A DNA stretch of 64,000 bases from Sphaerolaimus hirsutus. Its lineage: Eukaryota; Nematoda; Chromadorea; Monhysterida; Sphaerolaimidae. The stretch lies in assembly GCA_964036195.1 (NCBI GenBank), contig OZ038452.1, forward strand, positions 1 through 64,000, read 5' to 3'. Under the pieces are notes generated by a model. That model worked only from the letters and a program-made list of their open reading frames with translations. It was not told the origin of the DNA and did not search any database. The position numbers were made by a program, and so were the translations under genes. The first letter of the stretch is position 1. Each line of letters begins with the position of its first letter. Below, piece by piece: positions 1 through 9,957 of this stretch.

Positions 1-3000
1 AGCCTAAGCCTAAGCCTAAGCCTAAGCCTAAGCCTAAGCCTAAGCTAAGCCTAAGCCTAAGCCTAAGCCTAAGCCTAAGCCTAAGCCTAAGCCTAAGCCT
101 AAGCCTAAGCCTAAGCCTAAGCCTAAGCCTAAGCCTAAGCCTAAGCCTAAGCCTAAGCTAAGCCTAAGCCTAAGCCTAAGCCTAAGCCTAAGCTAAGTCT
201 AAGCCTAAGCCTAAGCCTAACTAAGCCTAAGCCTAAGCCTAAGCCTAAGCCTAAGCCTAAGCCTAAGCCTAAGCTAAGCCTAAGCCTAAGCCTAAGCCTA
301 AGCCTAAGCCTAAGCCTAAGCCTAAGCCTAAGCCTAAGCCTAAGCCTAAGCCTAAGCCTAAGCCTAAGCCTAAGCCTAAGCCTAAGCCTAAGCCTAAGCC
401 TAAGCCTAAGCCTAAGCCTAAGCCTAAGCCTAAGCCTAAGCCTAAGCCTAAGCCTAAGCCTAAGCCTAAGCCTAAGCCTAAGCCTAAGCCTAAGCCTAAG
501 CCTAAGCCTAAGCCTAAGCCTAAGCCTAAGCCTAAGCCTAAGCCTAAGCCTAAGCCTAAGCCTAAGCCTAAGCCTAAGCCTAAGCCTAAGCCTAAGCCTA
601 AGCCTAAGCCTAAGCCTAAGCCTAAGCCTAAGCCTAAGCCTAAGCCTAAGCCTAAGCCTAAGCCTAAGCCTAAGCCTAAGCCTAAGCCTAAGCCTAAGCC
701 TAAGCCTAAGCCTAAGCCTAAGCCTAAGCCTAAGCCTAAGCCTAAGCCTAAGCCTAAGCCTAAGCCTAAGCCTAAGCCTAAGCCTAAGCCTAAGCCTAAG
801 CCTAAGCCTAAGCCTAAGCCTAAGCCTAAGCCTAAGCCTAAGCCTAAGCCTAAGCCTAAGCCTAAGCCTAAGCCTAAGCCTAAGCCTAAGCCTAAGCCTA
901 AGCCTAAGCCTAAGCCTAAGCCTAAGCCTAAGCCTAAGCCTAAGCCTAAGCCTAAGCCTAAGCCTAAGCCTAAGCCTAAGCCTAAGCCTAAGCCTAAGCC
1001 TAAGCCTAAGCCTAAGCCTAAGCCTAAGCCTAAGCCTAAGCCTAAGCCTAAGCCTAAGCCTAAGCCTAAGCCTAAGCCTAAGCCTAAGCCTAAGCCTAAG
1101 CCTAAGCCTAAGCCTAAGCCTAAGCCTAAGCCTAAGCCTAAGCCTAAGCCTAAGCCTAAGCCTAAGCCTAAGCCTAAGCCTAAGCCTAAGCCTAAGCCTA
1201 AGCCTAAGCCTAAGCCTAAGCCTAAGCCTAAGCCTAAGCCTAAGCCTAAGCCTAAGCCTAAGCCTAAGCCTAAGCCTAAGCCTAAGCCTAAGCCTAAGCC
1301 TAAGCCTAAGCCTAAGCCTAAGCCTAAGCCTAAGCCTAAGCCTAAGCCTAAGCCTAAGCCTAAGCCTAAGCCTAAGCCTAAGCCTAAGCCTAAGCCTAAG
1401 CCTAAGCCTAAGCCTAAGCCTAAGCCTAAGCCTAAGCCTAAGCCTAAGCCTAAGCCTAAGCCTAAGCCTAAGCCTAAGCCTAAGCCTAAGCCTAAGCCTA
1501 AGCCTAAGCCTAAGCCTAAGCCTAAGCCTAAGCCTAAGCCTAAGCCTAAGCCTAAGCCTAAGCCTAAGCCTAAGCCTAAGCCTAAGCCTAAGCCTAAGCC
1601 TAAGCCTAAGCCTAAGCCTAAGCCTAAGCCTAAGCCTAAGCCTAAGCCTAAGCCTAAGCCTAAGCCTAAGCCTAAGCCTAAGCCTAAGCCTAAGCCTAAG
1701 CCTAAGCCTAAGCCTAAGCCTAAGCCTAAGCCTAAGCCTAAGCCTAAGCCTAAGCCTAAGCCTAAGCCTAAGCCTAAGCCTAAGCCTAAGCCTAAGCCTA
1801 AGCCTAAGCCTAAGCCTAAGCCTAAGCCTAAGCCTAAGCCTAAGCCTAAGCCTAAGCCTAAGCCTAAGCCTAAGCCTAAGCCTAAGCCTAAGCCTAAGCC
1901 TAAGCCTAAGCCTAAGCCTAAGCCTAAGCCTAAGCCTAAGCCTAAGCCTAAGCCTAAGCCTAAGCCTAAGCCTAAGCCTAAGCCTAAGCCTAAGCCTAAG
2001 CCTAAGCCTAAGCCTAAGCCTAAGCCTAAGCCTAAGCCTAAGCCTAAGCCTAAGCCTAAGCCTAAGCCTAAGCCTAAGCCTAAGCCTAAGCCTAAGCCTA
2101 AGCCTAAGCCTAAGCCTAAGCCTAAGCCTAAGCCTAAGCCTAAGCCTAAGCCTAAGCCTAAGCCTAAGCCTAAGCCTAAGCCTAAGCCTAAGCCTAAGCC
2201 TAAGCCTAAGCCTAAGCCTAAGCCTAAGCCTAAGCCTAAGCCTAAGCCTAAGCCTAAGCCTAAGCCTAAGCCTAAGCCTAAGCCTAAGCCTAAGCCTAAG
2301 CCTAAGCCTAAGCCTAAGCCTAAGCCTAAGCCTAAGCCTAAGCCTAAGCCTAAGCCTAAGCCTAAGCCTAAGCCTAAGCCTAAGCCTAAGCCTAAGCCTA
2401 AGCCTAAGCCTAAGCCTAAGCCTAAGCCTAAGCCTAAGCCTAAGCCTAAGCCTAAGCCTAAGCCTAAGCCTAAGCCTAAGCCTAAGCCTAAGCCTAAGCC
2501 TAAGCCTAAGCCTAAGCCTAAGCCTAAGCCTAAGCCTAAGCCTAAGCCTAAGCCTAAGCCTAAGCCTAAGCCTAAGCCTAAGCCTAAGCCTAAGCCTAAG
2601 CCTAAGCCTAAGCCTAAGCCTAAGCCTAAGCCTAAGCCTAAGCCTAAGCCTAAGCCTAAGCCTAAGCCTAAGCCTAAGCCTAAGCCTAAGCCTAAGCCTA
2701 AGCCTAAGCCTAAGCCTAAGCCTAAGCCTAAGCCTAAGCCTAAGCCTAAGCCTAAGCCTAAGCCTAAGCCTAAGCCTAAGCCTAAGCCTAAGCCTAAGCC
2801 TAAGCCTAAGCCTAAGCCTAAGCCTAAGCCTAAGCCTAAGCCTAAGCCTAAGCCTAAGCCTAAGCCTAAGCCTAAGCCTAAGCCTAAGCCTAAGCCTAAG
2901 CCTAAGCCTAAGCCTAAGCCTAAGCCTAAGCCTAAGCCTAAGCCTAAGCCTAAGCCTAAGCCTAAGCCTAAGCCTAAGCCTAAGCCTAAGCCTAAGCCTA

Positions 3001-5524
3001 AGCCTAAGCCTAAGCCTAAGCCTAAGCCTAAGCCTAAGCCTAAGCCTAAGCCTAAGCCTAAGCCTAAGCCTAAGCCTAAGCCTAAGCCTAAGCCTAAGCC
3101 TAAGCCTAAGCCTAAGCCTAAGCCTAAGCCTAAGCCTAAGCCTAAGCCTAAGCCTAAGCCTAAGCCTAAGCCTAAGCCTAAGCCTAAGCCTAAGCCTAAG
3201 CCTAAGCCTAAGCCTAAGCCTAAGCCTAAGCCTAAGCCTAAGCCTAAGCCTAAGCCTAAGCCTAAGCCTAAGCCTAAGCCTAAGCCTAAGCCTAAGCCTA
3301 AGCCTAAGCCTAAGCCTAAGCCTAAGCCTAAGCCTAAGCCTAAGCCTAAGCCTAAGCCTAAGCCTAAGCCTAAGCCTAAGCCTAAGCCTAAGCCTAAGCC
3401 TAAGCCTAAGCCTAAGCCTAAGCCTAAGCCTAAGCCTAAGCCTAAGCCTAAGCCTAAGCCTAAGCCTAAGCCTAAGCCTAAGCCTAAGCCTAAGCCTAAG
3501 CCTAAGCCTAAGCCTAAGCCTAAGCCTAAGCCTAAGCCTAAGCCTAAGCCTAAGCCTAAGCCTAAGCCTAAGCCTAAGCCTAAGCCTAAGCCTAAGCCTA
3601 AGCCTAAGCCTAAGCCTAAGCCTAAGCCTAAGCCTAAGCCTAAGCCTAAGCCTAAGCCTAAGCCTAAGCCTAAGCCTAAGCCTAAGCCTAAGCCTAAGCC
3701 TAAGCCTAAGCCTAAGCCTAAGCCTAAGCCTAAGCCTAAGCCTAAGCCTAAGCCTAAGCCTAAGCCTAAGCCTAAGCCTAAGCCTAAGCCTAAGCCTAAG
3801 CCTAAGCCTAAGCCTAAGCCTAAGCCTAAGCCTAAGCCTAAGCCTAAGCCTAAGCCTAAGCCTAAGCCTAAGCCTAAGCCTAAGCCTAAGCCTAAGCCTA
3901 AGCCTAAGCCTAAGCCTAAGCCTAAGCCTAAGCCTAAGCCTAAGCCTAAGCCTAAGCCTAAGCCTAAGCCTAAGCCTAAGCCTAAGCCTAAGCCTAAGCC
4001 TAAGCCTAAGCCTAAGCCTAAGCCTAAGCCTAAGCCTAAGCCTAAGCCTAAGCCTAAGCCTAAGCCTAAGCCTAAGCCTAAGCCTAAGCCTAAGCCTAAG
4101 CCTAAGCCTAAGCCTAAGCCTAAGCCTAAGCCTAAGCCTAAGCCTAAGCCTAAGCCTAAGCCTAAGCCTAAGCCTAAGCCTAAGCCTAAGCCTAAGCCTA
4201 AGCCTAAGCCTAAGCCTAAGCCTAAGCCTAAGCCTAAGCCTAAGCCTAAGCCTAAGCCTAAGCCTAAGCCTAAGCCTAAGCCTAAGCCTAAGCCTAAGCC
4301 TAAGCCTAAGCCTAAGCCTAAGCCTAAGCCTAAGCCTAAGCCTAAGCCTAAGCCTAAGCCTAAGCCTAAGCCTAAGCCTAAGCCTAAGCCTAAGCCTAAG
4401 CCTAAGCCTAAGCCTAAGCCTAAGCCTAAGCCTAAGCCTAAGCCTAAGCCTAAGCCTAAGCCTAAGCCTAAGCCTAAGCCTAAGCCTAAGCCTAAGCCTA
4501 AGCCTAAGCCTAAGCCTAAGCCTAAGCCTAAGCCTAAGCCTAAGCCTAAGCCTAAGCCTAAGCCTAAGCCTAAGCCTAAGCCTAAGCCTAAGCCTAAGCC
4601 TAAGCCTAAGCCTAAGCCTAAGCCTAAGCCTAAGCCTAAGCCTAAGCCTAAGCCTAAGCCTAAGCCTAAGCCTAAGCCTAAGCCTAAGCCTAAGCCTAAG
4701 CCTAAGCCTAAGCCTAAGCCTAAGCCTAAGCCTAAGCCTAAGCCTAAGCCTAAGCCTAAGCCTAAGCCTAAGCCTAAGCCTAAGCCTAAGCCTAAGCCTA
4801 AGCCTAAGCCTAAGCCTAAGCCTAAGCCTAAGCCTAAGCCTAAGCCTAAGCCTAAGCCTAAGCCTAAGCCTAAGCCTAAGCCTAAGCCTAAGCCTAAGCC
4901 TAAGCCTAAGCCTAAGCCTAAGCCTAAGCCTAAGCCTAAGCCTAAGCCTAAGCCTAAGCCTAAGCCTAAGCCTAAGCCTAAGCCTAAGCCTAAGCCTAAG
5001 CCTAAGCCTAAGCCTAAGCCTAAGCCTAAGCCTAAGCCTAAGCCTAAGCCTAAGCCTAAGCCTAAGCCTAAGCCTAAGCCTAAGCCTAAGCCTAAGCCTA
5101 AGCCTAAGCCTAAGCCTAAGCCTAAGCCTAAGCCTAAGCCTAAGCCTAAGCCTAAGCCTAAGCCTAAGCCTAAGCCTAAGCCTAAGCCTAAGCCTAAGCC
5201 TAAGCCTAAGCCTAAGCCTAAGCCTAAGCCTAAGCCTAAGCCTAAGCCTAAGCCTAAGCCTAAGCCTAAGCCTAAGCCTAAGCCTAAGCCTAAGCCTAAG
5301 CCTAAGCCTAAGCCTAAGCCTAAGCCTAAGCCTAAGCCTAAGCCTAAGCCTAAGCCTAAGCCTAAGCCTAAGCCTAAGCCTAAGCCTAAGCCTAAGCCTA
5401 AGCCTAAGCCTAAGCCTAAGCCTAAGCCTAAGCCTAAGCCTAAGCCTAAGCCTAAGCCTAAGCCTAAGCCTAAGCCTAAGCCTAAGCCTAAGCCTAAGCC
5501 TAAGCCTAAGCCTAAGCCTAAGCC
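1..5524. repeat. Telomere, (GCCTAA)n / TTAGGC array
   Basis: Some 920 units of a 6-nt repeat, GCCTAA on the plus strand and TTAGGC on the minus strand. The C-rich strand reads 5' to 3' into the chromosome, as expected for a left telomere. From about 280 to 5524 the array looks perfect. In the first 280 bases there are 5-nt units and single changes (near 42, 156, 191-200, 219 and 272). The repeat stops abruptly at 5524, where helicase-gene sequence begins. TTAGGC is the known nematode telomere motif. The two long minus-strand reading frames here encode only Gly-Leu and Arg-Leu dipeptide repeats and are not genes. Confidence 0.97.
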
Positions 5525-6504
5525 AAATGCTATGCACCAGCCATCTATTGGGTCGACGTTGAGACGAAGCGGGCCGCAGACGGGGATGAGAGAGACCAAT
5601 CACTGTGCCACTGTCAACAGACACGCGACCAATTCAAGCAATTCATATTCCATTGGTTCCAGGCCGCCGGTGGCAGTGCTTTTGAGAAACTAAGAGTCCC
5701 ACCAAAGTTGTTAAAATGTGTTTACTTTTACTCAAAAGTGTCATATGCACAAATACCAACTAATATTTATTTATTCACATACTTCCCGGCATACAAAAAC
5801 AACATGCTTACAATCTAAAAATGACAAAACATGTCCAGCGATTTGTGATTTAAGTTTGAAAATCTTTTAGAAAATCAAAGCAAGACTTGCTGAAAATGAA
5901 TCTTGCCTTGACCTTTCCGACCAAAAAAAACCAGGGGCAAGCATGTTCTGTATGGAGGGACAGTATAACACAAATACTTTATGCTCATGTACGTCATTTA
6001 GTACTGCTCCTTTTAACAACCCCGGTTCTCACGTACTACAAAGACTTTGTCAGGGACTTCGAGCAAGATGTCGCCATGCTGACGCGCGAGTGGGGCAGAC
6101 AGGGCATGCCGAATCTGACGGACCACATCTCGACGTGCGACATAGCGCAAGGGTCACAGACGGAGGATGTGCTGTTGGTTCCTGGCTGGAATCTCAACAC
6201 CAGATACCAGCAGCTTGCCCATCTCACAAACATGCTCCGCCTGTGTGTGGCCCTCACCCGGCAGAAAAGGTCCATCATCATAATGACTGACTTCGAACCG
6301 ATCTTCAAGCTTTCCGAAACCACCACCCACTGGCGGCAACTCTTCAAGACGATCTGCACGACAGGCGCATGCATCATGCGGGCTCATCGCGCAGAACGGG
6401 CCCGCGACCTGTTGGAGCTCGGCGACACGCCGTGCGTAGTAGCCAGTGACCCGAGAGAGTTTTTCGGCAAAAGTGGCTGTGAGGTCAAGTTATGGAAAGT
6501 TTGA
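5525..6504 (+). pseudogene. SF1 (UPF1-like) helicase, 3' fragment cut by telomere
   Basis: The remnant starts in mid-exon at the telomere junction and keeps the end of exon 3 (5525-5717), an intron (5718-6001) and the last exon (6002-6504, stop TGA). The last exon encodes helicase motif V (DIAQGSQTED) and motif VI (VALTRQKRS), which in UPF1-like SF1 helicases contact ATP and nucleic acid. The motif VI arginine codon is intact here (CGG at 6259-6261), unlike in copy 2. Walker A, Walker B and motifs III and IV are missing because the telomere replaces everything upstream. No start codon or promoter is available, so this should not make a working helicase. A reading frame opens at 5887 inside the intron, but its first part is intron sequence. 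Confidence 0.85.
5703..6024. mobile_element. hAT-like TIR insertion carrying an intron, copy 1
   Basis: Same insertion as at 19573-19894. Its ends are CAAAGTTGTTAAAA on the left and TTTTAACAACCCCG on the right. The proposed intron 5718-6001 (GTGTTTAC to CATTTAG) lies wholly inside it. Because both subtelomeric copies contain it, it was in place before the block was duplicated. Confidence 0.55.
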
Positions 6505-6562
6505 AAAGTCAATTGCGGCCTTCGCAAGGGAATTGACTTTTCATACTGCACGTTTAATAAAA
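6503..6562 (+). terminator. 3' hairpin and poly(A) signal of helicase copy 1
   Basis: Directly at the stop codon is a long hairpin: GAAAAGTCAATT pairs with AATTGACTTTTC, with TTGCG and CGCAA pairing inside. It is followed by TTTAATAAA and AT-rich sequence with several AATAAA-like words. Copy 2 has the same structure at 20373-20432. The stem is seen in the sequence; a role in 3'-end formation is inferred. Confidence 0.5.
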
Positions 6563-7488
6563 AAATAAAATAAAATAAAAAATATAAAATTTAGAAAATA
6601 CAAAAACACCCGACATACACAAAGTTTGGGAGTATGTCGCCTGAGTACGGATTATCTCACTGAGGGTTGGGATGATATGTCCCTAAGCAAACCAGAAACC
6701 AAATTTCAAGTTGCTATGTAGCCTCAGAATTGAATTTTGAGCCCAACAATCACCACAGTCCAGGTCCCAGAGGACATATCAAACCAACCCTACTGCCTCG
6801 ATTTTCACCGTTCCGTGTTTATTTCGCAGTGCTTGTCTTTCGAACCGATAATTAGTACCAAAAATACCCGGAAATATGTACGATGTAAAACCTCCGAATG
6901 CAAAATCCAGCTCAATAGACAGGATCCGCTGGTTGAAGCTCCAAGTGACACACAATAGAACCCATAAGTCTGTCTGAGGTTGGATTCTGCATACGGCTGT
7001 ATCAAAGTTTTCTGCAATGTATATGCGTACTCTGTAATTTGCAATGTATCCATCATAAGCATAAATTTCATCCCTGTTCTGAATTGAAACATGTTGAGAT
7101 TATCCACACTAATGTAAGATAATTTAGAAAATGCATTGTATTTATGATCATTCTAAAAGCCACATCTTATGCAATTGCCAAACATCCCATTGTATAAATA
7201 CCAATCACACGCGTAGAAAGAGTGGGCAAACAACTCTTTCAGAAATGGTCCACCGAAAATAGATTACTTTCCCTGAACCCTTTCTATGCGTGAAAATACA
7301 CAGGACATTGTTGTTGCTATTATACCGTTATACCACCACTTGAGCATAAGATTCTGTGATACCGCTATTGACCGTCCCGCAACCGTTACCTTTGCTACTC
7401 AATGCGACGTCAACAACCACTGGAGAAACATCAACAACGTCACCTGCGTATCTGTCAAGACACCGGCTGGAGAATGCGGAGCTGGCGC
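6563..7488. other. Non-coding part of subtelomeric block, copy 1
   Basis: No gene is supported. It contains a short CGACATA...TATGTCG hairpin near 6613-6640. Open frames here are matched in copy 2 only because the DNA is almost identical, and the longest one breaks at the copy boundary. Confidence 0.6.
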
Positions 7489-9655
7489 AGTTCGACCGCG
7501 GCGTCGTCGGCCGCGAGCTGTCACCACCGGCGGTTTTATTCCTGTGCCACCGCAGGTGTGTCGAGTTGCTGGGGGTTTTCTGTTTTGGTTGAGGGGTTGT
7601 TTGGGGTGATGTGTTTTTTTATTATTTTTATTTATGTGTTGTGTGCTTTTAGGGGTAGGTAGGTGCTGGCGCCGCGCATCCTAGGCACCCCTAAGTTTCT
7701 ATTTGAATGAAATCTACCATATCCCACCTGAATAAAAATCCCAAAGTTCTTTGCTGCGTCACGCTATTTTATGCCGCAGTTCTCATAATTTATCTCCTCA
7801 GTTGTCATTTGTAAATAGGCAAATATACTCAGCGGACATCCCACTTAGTATGGGAACTATTGAAAATTATTTAAATAAAGAACCAAAGAAAACGGTTCTT
7901 GTTTTATTTCATTTTTTCTTTATAAGGTAGAACTCCGTGCATACTTTGCGGTCCGCTGAGTGTACTTTATTCGAGCCGCGCCCAAGGCACTTATCTTGTC
8001 AATTAAGATTATTTTTTGATGCCGCTGCGCGGCGATGGAATATAGAACCTGTGTTGGGGGACGGTTTTTGGGAACTTGTGAAATGTTTTCGTCCCCGGAA
8101 AATAAAAAATAGGAATGGCGCCAAGCGCCTTGGCAAAAGGAGCGCCAGAAAAACGGCGCCGCGAAAACGCGGCTGTTGGAATAATCGCGGTCCATTTTCA
8201 TCACCACAAACATAAACCTCAAATAAAATGGGAAGTCGCGTGTGAATATTTACACGCGCGCAAATGTGGCACACGTTATCGACTTGGCACCCGCTGGCCA
8301 GATCGATAAATGGTCGCTTGGCGAGCGTGCCAAATATTCACACCGCGCTGCGGCCGCGCGCAAATGACTGCACGCGCCGCGTAGAAATATTTAGGTGCAT
8401 TTGCACGCCGTATAGGGGCGAGCAAATGCAAATGTAAATGGGACATGGAAAATATATTTGCCATTCCCTGGAAAATCTATCGAAAACAACTGAATTACCA
8501 TTTTCCAGCTTTTCATAGATAGGCCAAATGACTATGAATAAATAAATATAAAAAAAACGAAAACTGTTGTAGCACATTTTCAGAAGTTTGCCATCTTTAC
8601 TAAGGAAATGAGCAAACTCAACTTTTTCTCATAAAAAATGCTAAGTGTCAACAAGAACGGCAACTGGTAAAATACTTCTGACAAAACTTTACAAAAAGTG
8701 AAGTATTAAATTTAAGAATTTTGTCAAAGTCCAAATAAAATGTCCGTTTTTATTACAACAGCTGCAAATGAAATAAGTGATAGCGCCAGATAAAATGGCG
8801 CTGAATCAACTGAGCGGATTGCACACGCGCTACCATGTTCCGATGAATAAAGTCACGTGGTAAGCGGGAACGGAATTGAAAATATCTGGTAGTTTTGGTG
8901 CGACGTGTGCAGTCGCGCTACGTCGCCCTGATATAAACACCCCCCCGAACCATTGGCGCCAGGCACCAGAGTTGTCAAGAGCGCGCCAGAGTTGTTAAAT
9001 GTGAAACTGGGCGCTGAGCGTCAACTTTGCTGGTATGTTGGTACACTTTCACAGTGAAATAACCACGTCTGAAGCTGTTTATTCAGACAAGATATGGTAT
9101 ATTTCATTGTGAAAATACCATCTACTAGCGAAACGACCAGCGACAAATTTAATATAAAAAAGGGTACTTATTCTGAAATTTCGTATACTTTCAAAAAGTT
9201 CAGTACTTTTAACAACTCTGGCCGCGGCTCGGCACTGAAAATACAATGAAATTTCAGCGTGAAGAACGCATAGGGAAGATAAATATTGGGAAGTAGGATA
9301 GTTGGGGCATCTAAACTACGTTATCGTATATCCTTGAATAAGCCCCCTGAGTACCAAAAATACAAATAGATAATATCTGAAATGGAATGTTTTTCAGATT
9401 CACATTCCGAAAAAGAAATCGATTTTGTTAATTAGGTGTTGCACTGGCTGGATGTCAACTGAATTCATGTCAACATGATGTCATTCCAACATTTGACATT
9501 CAGTTGACAAGAGTTTGAGTTGTCAACTAACCAGTGGGAACCCCTGCCATGGTTTTGGTCTAGGAGGGGGCGCATTCAAAGATTTATGGTGCCCCTGAAA
9601 AAACCACTGCACCATTGAGAAATGATGTTATGGCGCCAGGCGCCAAGGCACTAAA
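7489..9655. other. Non-coding, repeat-rich stretch
   Basis: No gene recognised. It holds one unit of the TACTC...GAGTA hairpin family at about 7830-7970: CTCAGCGGACAT on the left, AAGAACC...GGTTCTT hairpin in the centre, GTCCGCTGAG on the right. The stretch 7917-8018 is almost identical to 23690-23787. Positions 8904-9031 are one arm of the palindrome described at 23395-23631. Several TGTCAACT/AGTTGACA words lie at 9455-9525. The rest is AT-rich. Confidence 0.6.
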
Positions 9656-9957
9656 ATGAATGGCAGCCACGCGTCAGTGGACGCAGTAGCTGCCCAAATA
9701 AAATCCAAATCTCGCTCACCCAGTCGCAGGTGAGCCGTCTTGCTGCAGCCAATGGCCGCCAACGCTATGGCGCCCGTCTTTTATCGCTCACGCTCAGCCG
9801 CCGCCGCGTCGCTAGCCGCCTGGCGCGGGTGCTTCCGACTGTGGTGCTAGAGCGCCTGCATGACTGGCACGCGACACGCGGATCGACCTGCACGCTGGGA
9901 AAAATTGAGGCGAACTGGAAGGATTTGAGTCCGGCCGGTAGCGGTGGGACTCAATAA
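9656..9957 (+). CDS. Possible small coding exon(s), unknown product
   Basis: An ATG at 9656 opens 24 codons rich in Ser, Lys and Arg (ends KSKSRSPSR) and closes on a strong donor-like CGCAG|GTGAGC at 9729/9730. The unspliced frame hits TGA right after this junction. From 9730 a second open stretch of 75 codons runs to TAA at 9955-9957, and that stop overlaps an AATAAA. The GC content rises over this segment, which is coding-like in an otherwise AT-rich area. I could not find an acceptor that joins the parts convincingly, nor a recognisable domain. It may be a short gene, a gene fragment or chance. Confidence 0.2.

Larger units (their letters stand above)
5525..7488 (+). repeat. Subtelomeric block, copy 1 (telomere-truncated)
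   Basis: About 1.96 kb nearly identical to 19395-21358 at a constant offset of 13,870 bases and in the same orientation. Only about a dozen substitutions were seen by eye, so the copies are roughly 99% alike. The left edge is the telomere itself. The right edge is at 7488, where this copy runs into unrelated sequence while copy 2 continues differently from 21359. The block holds the 3' part of the helicase gene, its poly(A) region and about 900 bp of non-coding DNA. Confidence 0.93.

Noticed and set aside
153..5624. Two minus-strand frames of over 1770 codons
   Set aside because: They are TTAGGC repeats read as (Arg-Leu)n and (Gly-Leu)n, capped by out-of-frame or antisense helicase sequence. 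No gene is implied.
9730..9957. 75-codon frame beginning with GTG
   Set aside because: GTG is not a likely eukaryotic start; kept only as part of the uncertain exon call at 9656-9957.
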